In this document: piece after piece, positions 47,163 through 60,356 of the stretch
How positions within the stretch are numbered: the first letter of the stretch is position 1
How the letters are laid out: each line of letters begins with the position of its first letter
Assembly (NCBI RefSeq): GCF_947179515.1
Contig: NC_067478.1
Location: forward strand, 4,253,224-4,317,223
Length of the DNA: 64,000 bases
From: Apodemus sylvaticus
Lineage: Eukaryota; Chordata; Mammalia; Rodentia; Muridae
Direction: 5' to 3'
Program-made: the position numbers and the translations under genes
Notes under the pieces: generated by a model
What the model was told of the DNA's origin: nothing
Seen by the model: the letters and a program-made list of their open reading frames with translations, nothing else
The model's database searches: none

Positions 47163-50100
47163 GTACTTTCCCACACAGGTGGGGTGTCCCCTCCCTGCGC
47201 TCGCATGGGCATGGCCGGGCCTCTGAATCCAGTCTGGGGGTCGGTGGGAGGCAGGCAGGCCTCTTTTCCTTTGCTATCAACCCATCTTTGTAGCTCTTAC
47301 CTGCGTCCCCTAATTCATATATTGGGCAAAGAGATGAGGCTGACTCTGCAGAAAGGTTCAAAGGTCAACAGGAAACAGCCATGTCCAAAAAGAGCCTTGG
47401 TGGTCAGTCAGGACAGGAAGTCAGGCCACTGCTTGAGCCTGGCTTCATGACTCCAGACAAATGGCCACCCAGAGCCTCACTTCCTATCTCTAGAGTGGGG
47501 AGAAGCGCCTGATCTCCCCTCCCCCAAGGCAAGACAACGAAGCACCTTTTAAGTTGTAAATCTCGCTGACTTCAACAATTAACTGTACTTTGAAGGGAAG
47601 GGATGCCTTCTTCAGCCAGAGCATCACCTCATGGAACATTTGGACAGCAGGCTTTCTAGGCTGTTAAGTGAGATTAATGAAAGTCAAGCTGATGTCAAGT
47701 AGGTGCTCAGCCATTGAAGGCTAAGTCCAAGTGAGTGCTTGTGATTTATACCCAGCCCCCACATCAGCGTTTGGAAGCCTCCATGGCTTAGCTATAACCT
47801 GTAATTCTTCTTTTAAGTTCTTTTACACTTGTTTGTTTGTTTGTTTTGTGTGTGTGTGTGTGTGTGTGCGTGTGCTATGTGTGTAGAGGTCAGAGGGTGA
47901 TATTTTCAGAATCTACCGTACACACCCTGGATCTGCCTCAGGCTGCCTGGCTTGGCAAGTATCTTCAGCTGCTGAGCCATCTCACCATCCCTACATGGAA
48001 TTCTTCTTTTTCCAAACTAGTTTTTTTTTTTTTGTGTGTGTGTGCATGGGTGTTTTGTCTGTATGTGTGCCTATCCACCTACCATGTATGTAGGATTGTG
48101 AGTGGCCATGCGGGTGCTGGCAATTGAACCCAAGTCCTCTGGAATAGCAGCCAACGTTCTTAACCACTGAGCCATCTCTCCAGCCCTCTCAGATGTAGTT
48201 CTTGCTGGAAATTCTAGAATGATTTCAGAATGAGAGCGTTTGATTTCTGGGCTCCCCTTGGCTTCTTGAAAGCCTGGGTTGTGAGGTCAACCTCCACCCT
48301 GAGAGGATTCCCTCTTTTAAAAGGCCCAGAGGACCTTGCTATTATCATGGTCCAGCAGAGGTTGGAAAGTCTACCTCTTCAGACCAAGGCTGGGCGCCTG
48401 GGGAAATTTTTTGCATAATGACTGTGAGGCTAAGAGCTTTTTTTGCTGACACCCATGACCTCTCAAAGAGTCTTTGCCTGGGTGCATGGTCTGTAAGTGG
48501 GAATACCAGAGTAGCCAGACCAAATGGGGAGGGGCATTTAGAGGAAATTGGGACTTTTTGTGGAAGGGACAGAGAGAAGAAGGAGGAAAAAATATACTTC
48601 CTCATGTCTCCTTTCATTATACCCCAGAATCCCAGGCACTTCTTGGAGACATTGTTGTCAGAGGAGAGTTAGTTGGGAGAATTCTCTTTGTCTTGAAACT
48701 GGTTCGGAAGCCCACAGGACAGGCAATAGCTTGTGAGCTGCAGACTCCAGGAGGGCAGGCTCTGGTTTTAGGGCCGCCATTTTCTAGCCTGGGCTTGTCT
48801 TTTAAACTGGAAGGTAAGTTTCGAACCCTGCACACCTTTGATCTCACGTGGTCAGTGTGCTTAGCAGTGATGTGAGAGTGCCCTACCCTACAGATGAGGA
48901 ACCAAAGGGTTTTAAGGTCAGATAACTGGAAACCAATCTCAAGAGTTCTCTAGTTCTTGGCAACTTAGGCTTTAGAGGCTCCTACAGAGGAAAGAGGCGG
49001 AGATGTGTCTGCAAGCAGGTAGAGGAGCTGGTCCTTAGCCTTCTAGCCATTAAAGCCCTGGCAAGTGCTGTTAAATACACCATTAGCTGAAATATTTAAA
49101 GCAATGAGAGGGAGCTCCAGGAGAGCCAAAGTCCACAGGAGGAGAACTGTGCTGTACCCCATCATCAGAGGTGACGGTTCTCAAAGAGAAGGGCATTCTC
49201 TGCCCCGAAATGGCCTTTTACTCAAAGGAAGGGCCCAGAGCACTTCTAATGAGCCTTGGGCTCATAGACTCCCAGCACTCAAGGAACCCCGTGGCCCATT
49301 TCACATTGCTACAGAGGTAAGACTGACAGACACTTTGGTTGGACTTTCCCTTGCAGACAGTGTGTCCAGCAGCCCCCGCCCCCATGGGAAGGAGGTGTCT
49401 ACAATGTTCTGGTGTAGAGCCAATGCTACACCACTATTCTAGCTTTAGCCATGGTCTGTCCTTCTAACCTGAGTATGTGCTAGACCGTAAGGTTAAGAGG
49501 GATTTCCCCTCACCCAAGAGGAGCAGTGAGATGGGATACAGGAGTGGCCCCAGCCCCGTGACCGTCAGCCTCAGAACAGTTAGATGAGCCGATCTGCTGT
49601 TAAATGGAGAGGAGAGTTCGAGGTGAGTGGCAGAAGCTGGTGAGACAGTGACAAGTAGCTTTCGGGGCTGCTCTGTCCCCGTGCTCAGGGACACATGTTG
49701 GGAAGAACTGAGCATGGTGTGTATGCTGGTTAGTTCTTTGTCCACTTGACACCAGCCAGGGCCATTGGGGAAGAAGAAAAATGGTTGAGAAAATGCCTCC
49801 ATCAGGTTGGCCCGTGGACAAGCCTATGTGTCATTTTCTTGATTAATGATTGCATGGGAGGGCCCAGCCCACTGTGGGAGGTGCCACCCGTGGGCAAATG
49901 GTTCTGTGGTGTATATGAGGAAGCAGACTGGGCAGGCCATGGGGAAACAGCGTCCCTCCATGGTTTCACTTCAGTTTCTGCCTCGGGGGTCCTGCCCTAA
50001 CTTCCTGTCATGTGACCGGGTGTGTGAGCTGAGCATGTCCTTTACTCCCAAGTTGCTTTTGGTAATGAGCTTTATCCAAGCAACCGAAAGGAAACTAAAG

Positions 50101-51004
50101 TAGCCCACAGGGCTGTCTAGAGCTGGGACTCTGGCTGGTCTGGCTGATGTCCAGATCTGTGGACCTGCCTCTAAGGGCCAGGAGAGCCCCAGTCCCTGAC
50201 AGATGGCAAAGCCTCCATGCGTAGGGGCAGTACCCACCTCCTTCCTCAGGTAAAGAGCACAGACAGATAGGCCTTGGGGGATTTGTCTTGGGGGATGAGC
50301 AGGAACCTTTGTGTGTTAGTTACTCTCCTTGCAGTTGTGATAAACCCCTGACACGAAGCAACTTAGTGGAGGAAGTGTTCATTTTGACTTACACCTTGAG
50401 GGGCTACAGTCTGTGAGGTCAGAGCGTGAGGTGGCTGGAGCTCGAGGGTGGCAGGTCACATGACACCCACAGTCGGGGAGCAGAGGGAGATGAATGGTGG
50501 TGCTTAGCTCACTGTCTCCTTTTATCAGTCAGGACCCCAGGCTGTGAGGGTGGTACTGCCCACGTTCAGGATCGGTCAGGACCCCAGGCTGTGAGGGTGG
50601 TACTGCCCACGTTCAGGATCGGTCAGGACCCCAGGCTGTGAGGGTGGTACTGCCCACGTTCAGGATCGGTCAGGACCCCAGGCTGTGAGGGTGGTACTGC
50701 CCACGTTCAGGATCGGTCAGGACTCCAGGCTGTGAGGGTGGTACTGCCCACGTTCAGGATCGGTCGGGACCCCAGGCTGTGTGGGTGGTACTGCCCACGT
50801 TCAGGATCGGTCAGGACCCCAGGCTGTGAGGGTGGTACTGCCCACGTTCAGGATGGGTCTTCCCACCTTAATTAACACAATCTAGATGGTCCTTCACAGA
50901 GATGCACAAAAAACAGTCAGCATTATACATCACACTGCATCACACCTGGTGACCTTTCCCTGGAACTCTCTGCATTTATTTGTTTAATCAATCAATTAAT
51001 TGAT

Positions 51005-51042
<38 letters not shown>

Positions 51043-54000
51043 GTATGATGTCCTAGCACATGTGTAAAGGTCACAGGACTACCTGTTAGAATCAGTTCTG
51101 TCCTATCATCATATGGGTCCTCAGGATCAAACTCAGGTCTCCAGCTTTGGCGGCAAGCACCTTCACCTGTTGAGCCCTCTCACCAGCCCCTGAAGTAGTT
51201 TAAAGGTTAGAAACAGATTGGTTATTTCATTAGAACTGCTCAGACCTGCTGCATAACCACATCGTCTCTTTGTATCTCAAGACGAATTGCAAACATTTCT
51301 TTGAGAATGGTGGTATTGTAAGAGGCCTGCTATGTGCGGCTGTTCCAGCTCGGTTTCTGTGTAAGTCTCCTTCTGACTCCACACGGATGTGCTGGGAACT
51401 TCAGCATTGACGGTTTGCTTGCCCAGATATGACACCACACCCTGCTGTCTAGGCCTTCAAGGCTGCGCTCTCCAGTGTGTCCTGTAGCATAAACACCCAC
51501 AGCACATCACTGATCTTAAGGCCGGTGGGAACAGTTGGCCTCTGGAGTCTCCAGGGCACTGGTCAATAATTCTGCCACCAGAGACTGCCACCGTGACTCA
51601 GGGCTGTGGACATGGTTCCCTAGAACTTTCTCTAACGGGCCTTGGAAGACTGTTGTTTTGCTGGCGTGTTAATTTTTGTGTTATGATTTCTTCACAGACA
51701 TTCATGGTGTTGAACAAGAAGAGAACAATCTATCGCTTCAGCGCCAAGCGGGCCTTGTTCATTCTGGGGCCTTTCAATCCTGTCAGGAGCTTAATGATTC
51801 GCATCTCTGTCCATTCATATCCTTTCTCTATGTCCAGCCTGGACACCTGTGCCGGCACCAGGGGTCCACAGATGTTCTTTTGCCATTGCTGTTGTTAATT
51901 TGAGTCGGGGTCTCGTAGCTCAGGCTATCCTTGAAATCCCTATGTAGCAGAAGATAACCTCAAACTTTTGACCTCCCCACCCCTACCTCCCAAGTTCTGG
52001 GCTCCCAGGAATGTGCCTCCACACGCAGTTTATGCAGTGCTGGGGGCGGGGGGGGGGGGGTTGAGCACAGGGCTTCAGTATGCGCCCGACCAGCTCCAGT
52101 GTCAGTGGAAGCAAATAGTCTTTGTTCCCAAAGTGCCCCTGAGGTGTGCCTGGCGCTGTGTGGGGTGGTGAGTGTGTGGGAGCCTCAGCTTCAGGAGACA
52201 TGCCCAGAGCAGGAGTCTAAGTGAGCACAGAAGAGGTTAGACCATTTTAGACCGGAGACTGGGAAGGCTGATGCGGATCTGTACACATAGTTCCTGGAAA
52301 CAGGGTCTGTGGTAGGGACTCTCATTTAAGTGGTACAGCAGAGAAAAACTCTCTGGAGAAGGAAGAAACGAAGCAGGATGGCAGGTGGAAGGGCCCAGCA
52401 GGTGGTGCCCAGGAGTGGTGCGCCTGCTTAGTGTGCAGGTGTCCTGGGCTCTGTTTGCCTTTTCCCGCTGCTGCTGGGGCACGGGGTGAAGATGACTGCG
52501 AGGGGGGGATGGGATGAAGATGGACTGGTTAAGGCTGCAGTTTCAGCTGAGTCAGCCTGAACCTGACTCTGTGGGGAGTTTCTAGGTCACATGGCACCTG
52601 GGTCTCACGTAGTCCAGGCTGGCCTCAGACTCTCTGTGATCTGAGGACCATGTAGAACTATTGATGCTCACTGTGCTCGGCTCCTAGGTGAGGAGATTAC
52701 GGGTGTGAGCTGTCACACCTGGTCCACGCAGTACTGAGGACAGAGGCCAGGGCCTAGTGCATGCTGGGTAAATACTCTTCCATCAGGCTACAGCATCCCC
52801 AACCTAGGGCCAGGGTTTTTTGTTTTTTTGTTTTATATCTATAAGAATGAGGTGTGTGGAAGGGACAGTAGCTCTCCCTGTGAGGAGGCTGCTGTTGAGT
52901 AGGGAACCTTCTCCAGAGGTGGGGATGACACTGAATTGTTCAGAGCCAGCAGCTCAGAGATCCCCATCACACTGGCAGTCTCTGGCCTCCTGCAGTGTCT
53001 GGGCCTTAACCGTCCTCGTCACTGTCTTCAGCATGTTCATCATCTGCACGGTGATCATCAACTGTATGTTCATGGCTAATTCTATGGACAGTAGTTTTGA
53101 CAATGAAATTCCTGAGTGAGTATTGTCCACAAACCCTGAAGTCTTTCATTTTTAAAAGCTAACTGAGGGGCTCTGGATGTGGCTCCCATGGTAGAATGCT
53201 TGCACGCAGCCCTTGGTTCCATTCCCAGCACTACAGAAACACGGCGCAGAGGTGCACGCTGTGGTCTCAGCACTTGGGAGGTGAGGCTGGAGGATCAGAA
53301 GACTCAAGGGCATCCTCAGATAGATATTGAACTTAAGGCCAGCCTTAAAACCCTTCTCAAAAAACAAAACCAAAAGACTGAAAAACCCTGAAACACCACC
53401 CCTCAACCCCAGAAAGTATGCTTTGACAAATGACAGTCTTAAATTGGAGTTGAGTGGGGAGTAGGGGGTGGGTCTCGCCTCCCCAGCATAAATTCTGGCT
53501 GAGTCAATTTTATTTTTGTAGATAGAAATAAAATGTCTTTAGAAGAATTAAAAATATTTGTGTCAAGCTGTGCACATGAACTTGTCATTATTTATTCTTT
53601 GGTAGTTTCATACATGAATGTATTTAGATCCTATGCCTCCCCAAACACATATGTTTTTGTGTCTAGATTTTAAATGTTTTTTCTTTTTGTGCCCATATCA
53701 GCTTTATGAGGATCTATTTTGATCGATATGCGATAGTTTGCTTGGTACCCTGTAATTGCTCAAAGCCTCTAGTATTTTAGCATTAGCCACACAGCCATCT
53801 TTTTGTATAAAGCTACTTTTAGATTATTATTTTTCTCAGGATAGATGATTGGAAACGACTTTCCTGGATCAGTTATGCAACGTAACACTTTTAAGTACAT
53901 ATTAATATTTTATATTTATATTTTGCTTATATGGTTAATATATTTATATTTTACATTTTAAGTACATATTCATACACAAAATATTTTCTGAGATGTTTGT

Positions 54001-57000
54001 ATCAGCTTATTCTGCCACCATGAGCATAGGAACCAATCAAATCACATTTTACATTCAAATACTTCTGTGGTCAAATGTTTACCTTCTTAGCTAGGCACAG
54101 CAACAGAAGCCTGCAATCCTGGAGGTTAGGAAGTGGAACAGAGAGAGGACAGTCAGACATTTGAGGGAAGCCTAGACTACTTAGTGAGACTTGGTCTAAA
54201 AAATGTGAGTAAAAAAAAACCCCAAAAACCCATATATTTCATGGTGGCTGGAGAGAAGGCTCAGTGGACAGGAGATGGCTTGCTGCCTTTGAAGAAGAGC
54301 CTGGTTTAGGTCCCAGCATCCACATCAGATAGACCGCAACTACATATAGCTCCAGCTGTAGGGGATCTGGCGCCCTCTTCTGGCCTCCAAGTTAACTTGC
54401 ACTCATGTGCACATGCCCACACATATATATACAGATACATAAATAAAAATAAATCTTTAAAAGTAATTATTTATATGAGTCATGACAGCATTTGTCGTCC
54501 CAGAACTTTGGAAGCAGAGACAGAAGGGTTATGAGTTCAAGGCCAGTCTTGCTCACACAATGAGATTATGTGAAAAAAAAAGTTTTTTTAAATATTTCTT
54601 TACACTGGGAACAGGTGTGGTACATCACTTTCTGTCTTTTATTTTCAACACTTATTTTTCTACACTTAGAGTATTTATTTATTTTATTTTAAATCAGAGT
54701 TAGAGACAGTTGTCAGACTCCATGTGGCTTCTGGGAACTGAACTCTGGTCTTGTGGAAGAACAAGCAGTTCCCTTAGTCACTGAGCCGTCTCTCCAGCCC
54801 CTCTGGCCCTCCTGTTTCCATTCCATCTCACCAGCGTGGAGACTACAGGCTTACACCACCAAGCCTGGTTTATGTGACACTGGGACTTGAACTCAGGGCC
54901 TCATGCATGCTAAGCCAACGCCCACCTCCGAGGCCCCTCCCTCTGTGGCTCCTTTCTTTCCCTGTCATTTATCATATCCATTCTTTCTTATGAATGATTT
55001 TCTTTGTAGATATGTCTTCATCGGGATTTATATTTTAGAAGCTGTGATTAAAATATTGGCAAGAGGCTTCATTGTGGATGAGTTTTCCTTCCTCCGGGAT
55101 CCGTGGAACTGGCTGGACTTCATTGTCATTGGAACAGCGTAAGACTGTTGGAGATTTTTGTGAGAGGCACTTGGGGTGGTAAAGGCTCCCTTTGCTTCCT
55201 TTGGGGTTCTGTGTGGATCTACAAGAACGGCGGAGGGGCCTGAAGTTGTGTGGATCTCAGGGTAGAGATGGTGGACCCAAAGCAACACCAGGGAGCCACT
55301 GGCGGGAGCCGCTAGGCACGCGCCCTCTCTCTTGGTCTTACCCTGTGTGCCGGGCTCTGTAAGCACTAAAAACAAAACAAAGCAAGAGAAAAGGCACAGG
55401 AGGCTCACAGCTCGGAGGGAAAGAGAGGTTTAATGCCAGTTACAGTGTGGTTGGCAGGTGACCAGGATAGGCATTGGTGTCCGACTCTGGCAAGAATCTT
55501 TGGCTACTATGAGATCACAAAGTTTCATCTTAGAAGTTTTATTTTTATTTTTAATTTTTTTTAGTTTGGGTTTTAAGTTTAATGTTGAGTGAACTGTGGT
55601 GTGATTTCCCACTTGGGGCCTTTGTGTGCGGCTGGGGGATGGCGGCAGAGTCTGTGTTGGTAAGACGGGAGCAATCCCATCTTAAAAACCAAGCCAAGGA
55701 GCTCATTCCGTCTTTACACGGAGGGTCAGAGCTGGGAAGCTGGGAAGGGTTTTAAGCAAGAGAATGGGATGTATGCTTTTTGTTTGTGTTATTTTTTTTG
55801 AGACGTGTTTTTGTATGTGTACACATGTGTGTGCACGCATGTGGAAGCCAGAGACTGATGTCAGGAAGCATCCACCTGCCCTTCCATCTTATATTCAGGC
55901 AGGCCTCTCAATCAAACCCAGAGCTCACTGATAGGGCTACTCTGAGTGACTGGCTTGTTCTGGGGATCCCCTGCCTCTGAATCTGGAATCACTGGTGGGA
56001 GGCCACGCCCACCCAACATTTACAGGAGTTCTGGGGATCCAAACTCTACGGTGTGCTTGCAGGGAAAGCACTTTAACCATGAGCCGGCTCCCCAGGCCTC
56101 CCACTCCCACCCCAATTTTCTTCCTATGGAATTCACGTGGAGGTCAGAGGACAACTTCCGGGAGTCTGCGCTCGCCTTCTGTCTTACTGAGACGGGACGT
56201 TTCCTGCTTCTGTGTACCACATATTACAGGCTAACTGGTCTGTGAGCTTCTGGGTGATCCTCCTGTCTCTGCTTCCTGTGGGGTCATAGGAGTGCAGGGA
56301 TTGCAGATGTGTGCCACCGTGTCTGGCTTTTTATGCGGGTTCCGGGCTTTGGACTCAGGTTGTCCAGCCTCGGAGGGGAGGGCGGAGGGCGAGTCCCTTT
56401 ACCCGCTGAGCCACACCCCCAACCTCAGAGAGCCATTTTGAATTAGTGGTAGCTCACTCAGGCTGAGTATTGAGATTCTTCCTTACGGAAACAAACAGTC
56501 TTGACGCCTGAGTGATGGAGTAAGTAAAGTAAATCAAGCCAGCGTGAGAGCAGTACATCCGCTGAAGGTTTTTGTGCCAGACTTTGTGGTTAGCACTTGG
56601 CTTGGGTTTTACTCATTTCAGTCACAGAAGGCGCTAGAGGGCGCTATTCACCCCAGACTTTCACATTTGAAGATCACTGCTTGCACGCTCCTGGCTATTG
56701 AAGATGTCCTGACTCAGAGATTAAGAGCACAAGCTCCAGGGCTCGGTCAGTAAAGTCCTTGCTGTGCACAATATAAGGTTCCTGGGACTGAGCCGAGCAC
56801 CCACATAAAAGCAGCTGTTCGTGGTGCCTTGCGCTTATAATGCCAGATCTAGTGAGGCAGAGACAGAAGGATCCCCTGCTTGCCCACCAGCTGGCTCAGC
56901 CCAACTGGCAAGCCCTGGGTTCAGTGAGAGACCCTGTCTCAAAAACTGTAAGGTGTGCAGCGACTGAAGAAGACACCGGCTGCCGATCTCTGGCCTCTGT

Positions 57001-60000
57001 GGAGACGTACGATGTAACCACATTGAGCTGCCCTGGGCTTTCTCTGTATTTTGTCTTCTAGGATCGCAACTTGGCTGCCAGGTAACAAAGTCAATCTTTC
57101 GGCTCTTCGTACCTTCCGGGTGTTCAGAGCCCTGAAAGCGATTTCTGTTATCTCAGGTAAGCCCCGGTTTTTAGCTAAAATGCTCTCTGGCATTAAAACA
57201 ATTGTGAACTAGGGTGTGGTGTTGGTGTTGGTGCTGATGGTGGAGAACGGCTCCACAGTTAGGAGCTCTTACCGCTTTCCCAGAGGAACGGGGTTGGTTC
57301 CGCCTACCCCCACCCCCATTGGGCAGTTCATAGCCAGCTATCTGGTTTTGCTACTGTGGATGACATCACATTTAATATGGGTGTCAGACATCTCTAGTGT
57401 GTGTTGACCTCAGGTACACAAACATACACTTAGGAGTGGTGTAGCAAGATTGTATGGTGGTTCTATATTTAGTTTCGAGTATCCTCCATGCTGATTTCCA
57501 TAGTGTCTGTAAGGATTCTTTCTCTCCACACGAGTTCTTATTAGCCCCCTCTTGACTCTTTCCCTCTCTCCTTCCTTCCCTCCATTTTCAACTACTTTCC
57601 TTCCCTTCCTTCTCCCTTCCCATTTCTTCTCTTCCTCCCTTCCTCCTTTTCTCCCTCTCCCTCCCTCTCCCTCCTCCTTCCTCTCTCCTTTCCTCCCCCT
57701 CCCTCACACCATCCCTCCCCCTCCCTCCTCTACCCCTCCCTCCTTTCCCTCCCTCTTTCCCTCACACCAACCCTCCCCTCCCCTCCCTCCACCTCTGCCT
57801 CTCTCTCCCAAGCCAACACTCCTATAGGGGTATCCAGAAGCAAATCTCTAAGCAGTGACTCGTGCCCTGACACACTCATGTCCCCTCAAAAAAGTGTTTT
57901 TCTTTCACTGAACTCTCAACTTGCATTTCCCTTACAGCTAAGGGTTCTGAGTGTTTATTTTCATACACAGACTGGTCATTTATTGTTCTTTTTGAAATAA
58001 CAGGAACCAGTCCCATCCCAAAGAATCCAGCACGTTACGCCTCTGAGGTGGCATTTGAGGCGTTGGGATTTTCTTTACTTCCCTGGACCATTAGCACAAC
58101 CAGAGTCCAGACACTGCCAGTCACTGAACGCTCTTCTTGACCCACTGAGGAAAAGTGATCTTAAAAATGTTTGATTTGGAGCTGGAGAGATGATTCAGCC
58201 GTTAAAGGCTAGGCTCACAACCAAAAAATGTTTGATTTGAGAAAAAAGGGCTTGATAACCTGAATAATTTCCATTTCTCCTTCTGTTTAAGACTGTATCA
58301 AATCATTCTACAACAGTGTCGTTTTTAAAGTATGGTGTGAAAAGTTAAAATACATTTGACTTTTAAAAATGTTCCTTATTTTAGGACAATGGCTTCTATA
58401 CAAAGAAACACTGTCTCAAATAAACAATAAATGAATGAATAAATAAATTTTTAAATATTTATTTTTGTTGAATTCATTTACCCACTTAGTCATAGATGAT
58501 TTTATTAGTGCTTAACTTTTTGAGTTCTTCTTAGCCCAGTTCTCTATCAGCTGTGGACAGGCAGGTCTTGTCCTGTCCTGTCAGTTGTGGATGGGCAGAG
58601 GTCTGTCCTGTCTGTCATCTGTGCATTGGCAGAGGTCTGTCCTGTCCTGTCAGCTGTGCATTGGCAGAGGTCTGTCCTGTCCTGGCAACTGTGCACGAGC
58701 AGAGGTCTGTCCTGTCCTGTCAGTTGTGGATGGGCAGAGGTCTGTCCTGTCCTGTCAGCTGTGCATTGGCAGAGGTCTGTCCTGTCCTGGCAACTGTGCA
58801 CGAGCAGAGGTCTGTCCTGTCCTATCAGCTGTGCATGGGCAGAGGTCTGTCCTGTCTGTCAGCTGCCTCCCTGTCTGCCTTGGTCCTGTCCCTGGACCTG
58901 TCTCCTGAGCCGTCAGCATCTTTTCACTGCCTACACCTGCATTGGGAATTGTTTCCCCCTGCTTTTCTCTGACAGATTCAGAGATTCAGGTCTTACAGTA
59001 AGGCCTCTAATCCATTGTGAATAGATTTTTTTGTGCAGGCATACGAATTGAGGTCTGACATTCCATATGTGACCCCCCTGTTTCCCCAGGATCATCCGTT
59101 GCAGAGATAGACATTCCTTATCTGATGTTTGTCTCTGACTCATCATCAAAATGAGGTGGCTGTCCCTGGGTGGCGTTATTTCCTGGTCCTGTGTTCTCTC
59201 TTGTCGGTGACCATGAGTCCTCTGGCTGCCTCATTATTATGGCCCTGTCATGTCATTTGAAATCAAGTATGGTGGTCCCGGTATCATTGCTCCTCCACAC
59301 AGGACCCGTTGCTTTGGCCGTTTGGGGTCTTCAGTGCTTCCGTAGAACCCTAGACTGTTTAGTGACATCGTGTTTATAGCTTGAAGGGATGGCGGATTCA
59401 GGATCTGTACCAGACAGCTCAGCCAGGAAGGCTTTTCCTATCCCTTGCTTTGAAGACCCAGCCTGAAACATTTGCTAGTGCACCTCAAGGTAATCTCATT
59501 TGTACCTTTGGTGTCTTTGCCGTGGATGTAGCCCATGCTTAGTAATATTTCACCAGTGAGTTGGTGAATGGGAAGGAGAGTACCTTAACATCATTGGCAG
59601 TCTAAGCCAATCCTCTGGGACATTGTTTAGATGCAGACACCCTCCCTGCCCTAGCATGTGCCTCTGCTCCCACAGAGCAGCTATGCCTCACAACCCCTCC
59701 TGTACCTTAGTAACTACTAAACATTAACTGCAAGTCTGGGTCATTCTCTGGTGTGGGCTTCCTGTGATCCCCAGCTGTGGAGGAGCCTTCACACAAGAGA
59801 GACTCCTGCATCTGTCTGACATGACCCCTCCCACCACCCCAAAGTTTCCTCATTGGCTCCTCAAAGCAGCCCTGAGGCAGGTGAATGGTGGGGTTGGAGA
59901 CCTCAGGCTTGATGCTTTGGTAACGGCATCTGAGGTTAGGCCCTCGGGGCTTTAGAACCTTAAACGGGTCACTTCTCGATGTCCAGCCTGCAGCCTGCAG

Positions 60001-60322
60001 CCGACAGCTTCCCAGGCCTTCGTCAAGCCCTCCCTGGCTGTTGCCCATGTCTAGTCAGGGGCTGAGGGATATTTCTCCCCAAATGTCTCATGTCCCCAGG
60101 TCTGAAGGTCATCGTAGGGGCCCTGCTGCGCTCAGTGAAGAAGCTGGTGGATGTGATGATCCTCACTCTCTTTTGCCTCAGCATCTTTGCCCTGGTTGGT
60201 CAGCAGCTGTTCATGGGAATTCTGAACCATAAATGTGTTAAGAAGAACTGTGGCCCTAACTCTACGTCCAACAGTAAGTTCTCGCTGTTTACCCTTTGTC
60301 CTTGTGCATGGTTGATTCTCGC

Positions 60323-60356
<34 letters not shown>

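Noticed and set aside
50529..50857. CRISPR-like spaced repeats
   Set aside because: Head-to-tail repeats without unique spacers, in a mammalian intron. Same for 58547-58858 and 10501-10682.
51593..51898. Continuous ORF through coding exon 2 into the intron
   Set aside because: The U12 donor at 51817 ends the exon. The downstream part does not match any channel sequence.
53023..53032. CAG at 53029-53031 as the acceptor of intron 2
   Set aside because: It would shift the frame and remove conserved S1 residues. The AC end with a U12 branch site gives the correct junction.
58553..59024. Three overlapping ORFs of 107-145 codons with repeats like EVCPVLS
   Set aside because: All three frames are open because of the 105-bp higher-order minisatellite. 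Intronic, with no protein family resemblance.
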